From contig CAMAUB010000006.1 in assembly GCA_945861315.1 (NCBI GenBank), positions 1 through 18,366 of the forward strand: a DNA stretch of 18,366 bases. Direction: 5' to 3'. Made by a program: the position numbers and the translations under genes. This DNA comes from Chlamydia trachomatis. Lineage in GTDB: Bacteria > Chlamydiota > Chlamydiia > Chlamydiales > JAAKFR01. The notes below the pieces were generated by a model. It had not been told where the DNA came from, did not search any database, and saw nothing but the letters and a program-made list of their open reading frames with translations. Positions 7,180 to 13,634 of the stretch are shown piece by piece. Position 1 is the first letter of the stretch; each line of letters starts with the position of its first letter.

Positions 7180-9006
7180 ATGAAAATCTTTCCAAAATTG
7201 TTGATTTGTTTTTTGTGTCTTTCACTTTTTCCCATCTCGATTTTTTCACTATTCGTCTACCATTCTACTTATATAAATACTCTCGAGATAGAAAGGGCTA
7301 AGTTGACTTTGGTAACAGAACTTGAAGGGCGCCTGGTAGCTGCCTTTTTTAATGCACTAGAAATAGATGGTCGGGCAACTGCCAATTCGGAGCAGACTAT
7401 TAAGGCTTTTGAAGGAAATCCTGAACACTCTGCCGACTATTTTATCTATATGGCTCACAATTTTGGATTTGAAGATATCTATCTTATTAAACAAAATGGA
7501 GAAGTGCTTTTTTCTTTACTAGACCCTCCTAACTTACTTGATAATTTCGATTCAGACATTCATCACGAGGCTGAACTTGCTAATGTGTTTCAACGGTCAA
7601 TGACTCTGCTGGAACCAACATTTTCCGCATTTACCTATTCTGAAGCTGCTAATGAACTCACTGTTTTTATGTCTATTCCTGTTTTAGAGCAGAAGCAAGG
7701 TTTAATTGGTGCTTTTATTGCGAAGATCTCTACTGACAAACTCTATGCTCTTTTTAACGATTATATAGGTCTAAAAACGACAGGAAGAATCTTGATTGGA
7801 GAAAAGTATAAAAATGGAGTGCTCATTGTCAACAAAGCTCAACACTCTTCGGATAGCAACTCTAAATTGTTAGTTAAATTTGGGGAAAAAAGAGCGCTGG
7901 CGATGCAACTAGCTGTTGAAGGCAAGCAAGGACATGGGATGAGTACTGATTATCAAGGCCGCAAAGTATTAGCTGCTTGGAATTACCTTCCTCGTTTGAA
8001 TTTAGGTCTTGTAGTTGAAGTTGACCTAGACGAAGTTCTAGTTCCACTTAATAAATTATATAGATTATTAGGTTTATTTATAATAGTTATTTTTATTATT
8101 GTTGTATTAGTTGTGTTGTTTTTGACAAAATCATTATATGGTCCTATTAAGAAACTTCAAGATGGAATGATATTAATTGGAGAAGGAAATCTCGATTATA
8201 AAGTTGGAACACAAAGAAACGATGAGATGGGCTATCTTTCAAGAGCCGTTGATCAGATGGTGCGCCGATTAAAAATTTGTATGACTAAGATTAATCTCTT
8301 AAATTATGAGATTAAAATAGAAAAAGAAATTATAGAAGAGAGAGCAAACTTCTTTGCAATCGTTTCGCATGAACTGCGTGGACCCATCGCTCCTATTCAT
8401 GAAGGTGTTAAGATTCTTTTGGAGGGCAGTGCTGGAGAGTGCACTCTTGAACAGCAAAACATTCTCAAAATGATTTACAAGGCTGCAAAGCGCCTTCAGA
8501 TAATTATCAAAGATATCTTAGACTTTCGCCAGCTTGAAACGGGTAGAATGGAGTATGTTAAAGAAGAGTGTGATCTAAATGAGCTAATCAAAGAATCTGC
8601 TGAAATGGCTCATCTTATCGCCCAAGAAAAGGGACTACAACTTGAGTTAAGGCTTGCAAAGCATCTTCCTTATGTGAAGTGTGATAAAAATCGCATCTTG
8701 GAAGTTATCATGAACTTAATCGATAATGCCATTAAATTTACTACTTTTGGACAAGTGACAATTATCTCTTCTCAAGTAGATCAAGTAATAAAAATTGAAG
8801 TGAACGATACAAGCTATGGCATTGCACCTGAGGATATTTCCAAGCTTTTTATCAGCTTTTCTCAGGTTGGAACAAAACTTTTTGGTGGAACTGGTCTTGG
8901 TCTTGCTATTTGCAAGATGATCATTAGCGATCATGGGGGGAAGATTTGGGTTGAATCTGAATTAGGCAAAGGCTCCTCTTTTATTTTCACCCTTCCTTTG
9001 CATTAA
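7180..9006 (+). CDS. Membrane sensor histidine kinase (second of tandem pair)
   Basis: A 608-residue paralogue of the preceding gene with the same order: first helix about 8-31, Cache-like sensor, second helix about 296-318, HAMP (starting TKSLYGPIKKL), phosphoacceptor His397 in SHELRGPIAPI, N box NLIDNAIKF from Asn512 and G2 box GGTGLGLAI from 569. The G1 box is altered: DTSYGIA from Asp543, where the first kinase has DTGLGIA, so the first glycine of DxGxG is lost. The ATG at 7180 is preferred to the TTG at 7162 because it yields the MKIFPKLL start shared with the first kinase and has GGAAGA 10 nt upstream. The gap to the first kinase is 77 bp, with a small hairpin (7112-7127, ACATAT/ATATGT) but no T-run, so read-through is likely. 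phnP follows after 11 nt. The sensor regions are diverged, suggesting different ligands. Confidence 0.92.
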   Translation: MKIFPKLLICFLCLSLFPISIFSLFVYHSTYINTLEIERAKLTLVTELEGRLVAAFFNALEIDGRATANSEQTIKAFEGNPEHSADYFIYMAHNFGFEDIYLIKQNGEVLFSLLDPPNLLDNFDSDIHHEAELANVFQRSMTLLEPTFSAFTYSEAANELTVFMSIPVLEQKQGLIGAFIAKISTDKLYALFNDYIGLKTTGRILIGEKYKNGVLIVNKAQHSSDSNSKLLVKFGEKRALAMQLAVEGKQGHGMSTDYQGRKVLAAWNYLPRLNLGLVVEVDLDEVLVPLNKLYRLLGLFIIVIFIIVVLVVLFLTKSLYGPIKKLQDGMILIGEGNLDYKVGTQRNDEMGYLSRAVDQMVRRLKICMTKINLLNYEIKIEKEIIEERANFFAIVSHELRGPIAPIHEGVKILLEGSAGECTLEQQNILKMIYKAAKRLQIIIKDILDFRQLETGRMEYVKEECDLNELIKESAEMAHLIAQEKGLQLELRLAKHLPYVKCDKNRILEVIMNLIDNAIKFTTFGQVTIISSQVDQVIKIEVNDTSYGIAPEDISKLFISFSQVGTKLFGGTGLGLAICKMIISDHGGKIWVESELGKGSSFIFTLPLH

Positions 9007-9017
9007 CCTGGAGGCTT

Positions 9018-9815
9018 ATGGCAGGCGGGACATTTCTTTTTTTGGGGACAGGCGGCTCTGCTGGTGTTCCTATGATTGGCTGTAAGTGCTTGGTTTGCAA
9101 ATCAAAAGATCCACATAATAAACGAATGCGACCCTCCGCTTTGATTGATGTGAAAGGTAAGCGCCTGGTGATCGATACTGGCCCTGATTTTCGCTCCCAA
9201 GCGCTGATTTACAAGATCGATCACCTCGATGGGGTTTTGCTTTCTCATACCCATTTTGACCACGTTGGAGGTTTAGATGAGCTAAGAACCTACTATTTGC
9301 TTCACAAATTGATCTTGCCGATTCTTGTTTCAATCGAAACACTTGACAGTTTAAAGAAACGCTACGATTATCTCTTTAAAGAAAAGAGCTGGGGAATAAG
9401 TTTAGCAGCTCAGCTTCACTTTCAAGTGCTCGAAAATGATCATGGTAAGACGAGTTTTTGTGGTATTCCTCTCTCCTATGTCAGTTATGAACAGGGAGGG
9501 ACTAAAGTGAATGGATATCGCTTTGGAAACTTTGCTTATGTCTCTGACATCAAGAAGTACCCAGATTCGATTTATGATGATTTGAATGGAGTGAAAACAT
9601 TGGTTGTCAGTGCACTTAAAGAGGAAGAATCGCAGATGCACTTCTCTTTGGATGAAGCTGTATCATTTGGTAGGCGGGTCGGGGCTAAAAGAACCTATTT
9701 TACCCATATTGGGCATGAGGTTGATCATGAACGTACGAATGCAAAACTTCCTTCTGGGTTTAAATTGGCCCATGATGGACTAAAACTGGAATTTGATGAT
9801 GGAAATGGGAATTGA
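9018..9815 (+). CDS. phnP: PhnP-like metallo-beta-lactamase-fold phosphodiesterase
   Basis: A 265-residue hydrolase of the metallo-beta-lactamase fold. The metal-binding motif HTHFDH lies at residues 77-82 (His77, His79, Asp81, His82), and further candidate ligands are in YFTHIGHEVDH near the C-terminus. The cysteine cluster GCKCLVC (Cys22, 24, 27) matches the structural zinc site of PhnP, which hydrolyses cyclic ribose phosphates in phosphonate breakdown. No other phosphonate genes are present, so the physiological substrate is probably another cyclic or nucleotide phosphodiester. Chlamydia has the same gene beside hflX, as I recall. GGAGG at 9010-9014 precedes the ATG by 3 nt. The 3' end overlaps hflX, indicating coupled translation. 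Confidence 0.88.
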   Translation: MAGGTFLFLGTGGSAGVPMIGCKCLVCKSKDPHNKRMRPSALIDVKGKRLVIDTGPDFRSQALIYKIDHLDGVLLSHTHFDHVGGLDELRTYYLLHKLILPILVSIETLDSLKKRYDYLFKEKSWGISLAAQLHFQVLENDHGKTSFCGIPLSYVSYEQGGTKVNGYRFGNFAYVSDIKKYPDSIYDDLNGVKTLVVSALKEEESQMHFSLDEAVSFGRRVGAKRTYFTHIGHEVDHERTNAKLPSGFKLAHDGLKLEFDDGNGN

Positions 9816-11088
9816 TCATGTAAATGGGGAAGAGACGCGCGCATTTTTAGTTGGATGCTATCGTGGCAATGCTTACCAAGAGATGTGTAATGAGTATCTA
9901 GATGAGTTGGCAAATTTAGCAGACACTTTTGGAGTTGATGTCGTTGGGCGGATGATGTGTCACCTTCGAAAGGTTGAATCTGCAACTTATTTACAGTCTG
10001 GAAAACTCGAAGAGCTCGCCGCACAGCTCACTTTAAAAGGGGCTAATCTGGTCATTTTCGATGAAGAGATCACTCCCGCTCAACAGCGCAATTTGGAAAA
10101 GCTGCTCACAGTAGCTGTTATGGATCGTACCGAGCTGATCTTAGAGATCTTTGCACAAAGAGCTCAAACAAGAGAAGCGCAGCTGCAAATTGAACTTGCT
10201 CAAACAGAGTATGAAGCTCCTCGCTTAAAGCGTTTGTGGAGTCACTTCTCTCGTCAGCGTGCCTCTGGTGGATTCTTGAAGGGAGAGGGTGAGAAGCAGC
10301 TTGAAATTGACCGTCGCTTGCTTAAAAACAAACTTCAAAAACTCAATACCGAGCTAAAAGAGGTGCAGCGCAATCGGCGTGTGCAAACTGAACAAAGAAG
10401 GCAGAGCGGAATTCCAACTTTTGCTATTGTGGGCTATACAAATGCGGGCAAATCCACTCTACTCAATGCTTTGACCGATGCGGATGTCTTTGTTGAAGAT
10501 AAGCTTTTTGCAACCTTAGACCCCACAACACGAAAGTTCACTCTTCCCAATAACCAAGAAGTGCTCTTGTCAGATACTGTTGGTTTCATTCGAAAACTGC
10601 CTCATACAGTGATTGCTGCCTTTAGAAGCACGCTTGAAGCTGCGCTTAACGATGATTTCCTTCTTCACATCATAGACGTCTCTCACCCTCAGGCAGAAGA
10701 GCATGCGCAGACAACCTATGAAATTTTGAAAGAGCTTAAAGCTGATCATGAGGGGATCATCACCGTTCTTAATAAGGCAGATGCTTGTGAAAACCAAGCG
10801 CAGATCAACAAAATGCGGATCAAATATCCAAAAAATGTGGTCATTTCTGCACGCAATAAAGAGGGACTTGATGATCTAGCTAGTATGATGATCAAGGAAA
10901 TAGAGTCTCGCCGTAAGCAGATCAACGTCCGTATTCCACAAAGTGAGTATGCATTAGTCGGCTTGCTACACCGTGAAGGAAATGTCCTTTTTGAAGAGTA
11001 TGAGGATAATGATGTTGTCATGCGCGTTGAAGTGCCTTTGAAAATTCTGCATCAGTATACCCCCTATTTTGAAAAATCTTCCCCTTGA
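9796..11088 (+). CDS. hflX: Ribosome-associated GTPase HflX
   Basis: A 430-residue GTPase that binds the 50S subunit and splits or rescues stalled ribosomes. An N-terminal domain and a helical linker with GGFLKGEGEKQLEID are followed by the G domain: P-loop GYTNAGKST at 213-221, G3 DTVGF from 260, G4 NKAD from 326 and G5-like SARNK. A short C-terminal domain completes the usual length. The start is uncertain: TTG 9793, ATG 9796, ATG 9799 and ATG 9805 are all in frame and lie inside the end of phnP; TGGA at 9787-9790 fits 9796 or 9799. The overlap with phnP is about 20 nt, so the two are translated together. Confidence 0.93.
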   Translation: MMEMGIDHVNGEETRAFLVGCYRGNAYQEMCNEYLDELANLADTFGVDVVGRMMCHLRKVESATYLQSGKLEELAAQLTLKGANLVIFDEEITPAQQRNLEKLLTVAVMDRTELILEIFAQRAQTREAQLQIELAQTEYEAPRLKRLWSHFSRQRASGGFLKGEGEKQLEIDRRLLKNKLQKLNTELKEVQRNRRVQTEQRRQSGIPTFAIVGYTNAGKSTLLNALTDADVFVEDKLFATLDPTTRKFTLPNNQEVLLSDTVGFIRKLPHTVIAAFRSTLEAALNDDFLLHIIDVSHPQAEEHAQTTYEILKELKADHEGIITVLNKADACENQAQINKMRIKYPKNVVISARNKEGLDDLASMMIKEIESRRKQINVRIPQSEYALVGLLHREGNVLFEEYEDNDVVMRVEVPLKILHQYTPYFEKSSP

Positions 11089-11146
11089 TGAACGTCCGCG
11101 CGAAAGATTAGCCCTTGCCTTTGCCCGAAAATCAAGATTAAATTAA
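11069..11146 (+). pseudogene. Possible remnant of the start of radC
   Basis: In a different frame from hflX, overlapping its last codons, 25 codons from a TTG at 11069 to a TAA at 11144-11146 read LKNLPLDERPRERL and then an unrelated tail. The first part closely resembles the conserved beginning of RadC-family proteins (pattern LPxxERPRERLL), but the 'LSDAELLA' continuation is absent. It may be the stub left after deletion of a radC gene behind hflX, or a coincidence in 78 nt. Confidence 0.25.
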
Positions 11147-11177
11147 AACGCGTTAGTTATACATAATTTATAATTAC

Positions 11178-11207
11178 TTGATATTTAAATATGATATGTA
11201 GTATAAT
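11178..11207 (+). promoter_or_regulatory. Near-consensus sigma70-type promoter
   Basis: TTGATA (11178-11183), an 18-nt AT-rich spacer and a perfect TATAAT (11202-11207). This is the best promoter in the window. Transcription should start near 11214, about 16 nt before the ATG at 11230, and may also serve mtaB, the 12692 gene and glgB downstream. Confidence 0.7.
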
Positions 11208-11229
11208 GAACTAAAGTGGGGTGGTAATT

Positions 11230-11454
11230 ATGCGTATCACAAATGAATCACTTGAGATTAGCGAGTCTGAGATCATTTCTTGGTCTGATGTGGTAGCTCT
11301 CAAGTTGTTAAACAATAAATTAGCCCTCGTTTTATCAAACAAGCGGGTCATTGAATTGGGCCATCTACGTCCATCAACGATAGACTCTGCTTTCCGTGCA
11401 TTTCAACACTATCGAAAAGATCATCCTGGTCAGACAAAGCATGTACCCAAATAA
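11230..11454 (+). CDS. Small protein of unknown function, possible PH-like fold
   Basis: A 74-residue protein. The first 50 residues alternate short hydrophobic strands with polar turns (ISESEIISWSDVVALKLL, then LALVLSN, VIEL) and end in a helix (about 51-65). That pattern is seen in small bacterial PH-like or beta-barrel domains, but no family is recognised. The ATG at 11230 is preferred to the GTG at 11221, since GGGGTGG at 11218-11224 can act as a weak ribosome-binding site. A strong promoter lies just upstream. The stop codon and the last residues fall within a sequence resembling one arm of the palindrome at 223-272, so the C-terminus may have been altered by such an element. mtaB follows after 38 nt. 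Confidence 0.65.
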   Translation: MRITNESLEISESEIISWSDVVALKLLNNKLALVLSNKRVIELGHLRPSTIDSAFRAFQHYRKDHPGQTKHVPK

Positions 11455-11460
11455 CTTGAG
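11444..11460 (+). repeat. Single diverged arm of the 223-272 palindrome
   Basis: TACCCAAATAACTTGAG differs from the matching 17 nt of the palindrome arm at 225-241 at two positions. No inverted partner follows, so it is a half element or a chance likeness. It supplies the TAA stop of the small gene. Confidence 0.4.
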
Positions 11461-11492
11461 GCTAATCTCTTTATAGGCGATACTCTTTTAGT

Positions 11493-12698
11493 GTGAAAAA
11501 GTTTAAAATCGCTACATTAGGGTGTCGAACCAATCAGTATGAGAGTCAGGCATATCGTGATCAGCTTCTCGCTCTTGGCTATTTAGAGGCCAAAGAAGGG
11601 GAAGCTGCTGATCTCTGTATCGTCAATACGTGTACGGTGACAGCTGCTGCAGATAGCAGCAGCCAACGCTCTGTAAGGCAGCTTGTTCGACAAAATACTG
11701 GAGCTCAGGTTGTGGTTACAGGATGTTTGGCGCAGCGACGCCCCGATCTTATAAAAAAGATTGGGGGTGTCTCGCATGTTGTTCCAAATAAGGAGAAAGA
11801 GCGCCTTTTAGAGGTTATTTTTCCGGGTGAGCAGCTACCAGAATTTTCAATCAAAAATTTTGAGGCGCATACACGCGCATTTGTAAAGGTGCAAGATGGG
11901 TGTAACTCATTTTGCACCTATTGTATTATCCCTTATGTGAGAGGACGCTCTAGGTCAAGGCGTATTGTTGATGTGATCAAAGAGGTGGAGGGGCTTGTAG
12001 CTAGCGGTTACAAAGAGGTAGTTATCACAGGGATTAATGTGGGCGATTTTGAAGAGGGGTTAGCGCCCTTGATGCGTGCGGTTGATCAAGTTGAGGGATT
12101 AAAGCGCTTAAGACTCTCATCAATTGATCCAGATGAAGTAGATGACGAGCTGCTTGATGTGATTGTCAATGGAAAGACAACCTGTCAATCGATGCACCTT
12201 GTGCTGCAGGCTGGTTCTGATGCCGTACTCAAGCGGATGAATCGAAAGTATACAAGACAAATGTTTTTAGATAGTGTGCAACGTCTTAAAAATGCTTCTG
12301 CTCATTTCACTTTTACCACTGATTTGATTGTGGGTTTTCCGGGAGAGACGAAGGAAGATTTTGCACAAACTGTTGCTGTCATGCAAGAGGTGCGTTTTGC
12401 TAAGGTGCACATGTTTCCCTATAGTCCAAGAGAGCGCACACGTGCTGCTCTTTATACGCAGTTGCCGCAAGAGGTGATTGCAGAGCGTAAGCAGCACTTA
12501 CTGCGTGCTGCAGAAGAAGTTGCTTTTGACCTACGCCAAGACTATATTGGTCAGAAGATGGTTGTTTTAACAGAAGATCGAGAAGGGGGACATACGGACA
12601 ATTTTCTTCCGGTCAAAGTTGCTTATCGTCCCAATGAGCTTGTTGAAGTGGTGATCAAAGAGAATCACCCAGATGGTCTTGTAGGAGAGATATGTTAA
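11493..12698 (+). CDS. mtaB: MtaB-type tRNA methylthiotransferase (radical SAM)
   Basis: Adds a methylthio group to t6A37 of tRNAs reading ANN codons, using two iron-sulfur clusters and SAM. The N-terminal UPF0004 domain has cluster cysteines Cys11 (LGCRTNQYE), Cys47 (VNTCTVT) and Cys78 (VTGCLAQ). The radical SAM motif CNSFCTYC has Cys137, Cys141 and Cys144. The sequence NTCTVTAAADSSSQRSVRQ and the compact 401-residue length fit MtaB (YqeV) better than MiaB or RimO, though MiaB-like subfamilies are easily confused. The C-terminal 50 residues form a short TRAM-like beta domain. The start is GTG at 11493, giving MKKFKIATLGC; its ribosome-binding site is weak. The end overlaps the next gene by 7 nt (ATGTTAA). 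Confidence 0.88.
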   Translation: MKKFKIATLGCRTNQYESQAYRDQLLALGYLEAKEGEAADLCIVNTCTVTAAADSSSQRSVRQLVRQNTGAQVVVTGCLAQRRPDLIKKIGGVSHVVPNKEKERLLEVIFPGEQLPEFSIKNFEAHTRAFVKVQDGCNSFCTYCIIPYVRGRSRSRRIVDVIKEVEGLVASGYKEVVITGINVGDFEEGLAPLMRAVDQVEGLKRLRLSSIDPDEVDDELLDVIVNGKTTCQSMHLVLQAGSDAVLKRMNRKYTRQMFLDSVQRLKNASAHFTFTTDLIVGFPGETKEDFAQTVAVMQEVRFAKVHMFPYSPRERTRAALYTQLPQEVIAERKQHLLRAAEEVAFDLRQDYIGQKMVVLTEDREGGHTDNFLPVKVAYRPNELVEVVIKENHPDGLVGEIC

Positions 12699-13627
12699 AG
12701 CCTTTTTCTCATCAACCGGGTAGAGCTCTTTTAATTCCCTCAACTACTCATAAGGTAGTAGTTTATCCAACGCTTGTGCGCTTTGGCGGAAAAGAGCTCA
12801 AATTTGATGTGGAAGGGCCTGTAAAAAATTTCACGGTGATGCAAGATTTAGAACGCGTTTGTATCACAGTTTTTTCTGATCTTTATCGCATTCACATTCT
12901 CCCCAATTTAGAAGTAGTAGACGCGAAAAATCCCAAAACTCCACCCTATGTCCATGAAGTCATCGATTTTGGTATGCATAAAAAGCAAGAGTGGGAGCCT
13001 ATGAAGAAGCGGGCCGATTTTCAAGAGCTCTTTCCCATTTGGTTTCGATTGGGTAGTTTACTTGACTTGCCACAAGTGGTAGATCAAGCTGATTTAGATC
13101 AGGTAGGGATGTACGCTCTTTTAGGCGACATAAAAAAGGCAATTGATATGCATCGTCCTGAGCTGATTATTCCAGCTTTTTATAAGCTTTTTTTGGCAGG
13201 TTTTTCAGATCTTTTTGTTCCAAGAGCTGTGGATGACGAGCATCAAGGAATTGCCTTAGGTATCAGTGACACAAATCCTCTTTATTTGTTAACAGAGGGA
13301 GCTAAATTGATTCGCTCTCTTTTTGTTACTGCAAAAGAGGATGAGTTGGCTCTGCTTCCAAACTGTCCGCCGCAGCTTTTTGCTGGAAAGCTTAAAAATA
13401 TTGAAACCCCATTTGGTCTGCTCAATTTTGAGTGGAGTAAAAAACAGCTAAGAACACTTTCATTTTTTCCAAATAAGTCGGGTCGAGTGCATATTCGGTT
13501 TCCATCTGGTCTAAAGCAGTTTAGATTACGCCATACGATGAAAGAGCCTGGAGAAATTCATCTCTGCTCAGAATCACTAGAAATTAATTCAAATACGGAC
13601 TATCTATTGGATAACTTCCAAAAGTAG
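12692..13627 (+). CDS. Unknown protein encoded between mtaB and glgB
   Basis: A 311-residue soluble protein that I can match only to the unnamed gene preceding glgB in Chlamydia (CT865-like, from memory). It begins with beta-rich sequence (about 15-75), has a helical middle (about 105-215) with the conserved-looking motif ELFPIWFRLG around 110-119, and ends in a beta-rich region (about 240-311) with FGLLNFEWSKKQLRTL and HIRFPSGLKQFRLR. This strand pattern recalls the C-terminal sandwich of carbohydrate-active proteins, but no catalytic motif is evident. The ATG overlaps the mtaB stop and glgB begins 7 nt after the TAG, so a role linked to glycogen is a fair inference from context only. Confidence 0.72.
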   Translation: MLKPFSHQPGRALLIPSTTHKVVVYPTLVRFGGKELKFDVEGPVKNFTVMQDLERVCITVFSDLYRIHILPNLEVVDAKNPKTPPYVHEVIDFGMHKKQEWEPMKKRADFQELFPIWFRLGSLLDLPQVVDQADLDQVGMYALLGDIKKAIDMHRPELIIPAFYKLFLAGFSDLFVPRAVDDEHQGIALGISDTNPLYLLTEGAKLIRSLFVTAKEDELALLPNCPPQLFAGKLKNIETPFGLLNFEWSKKQLRTLSFFPNKSGRVHIRFPSGLKQFRLRHTMKEPGEIHLCSESLEINSNTDYLLDNFQK

Positions 13628-13634
13628 TTTTACC

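Noticed and set aside
11150..11163. GTTAGTTATAC shared with the flank of the 223-272 palindrome (about 217-227)
   Set aside because: Only about 11 nt of AT-rich identity and no inverted arm; likely chance.
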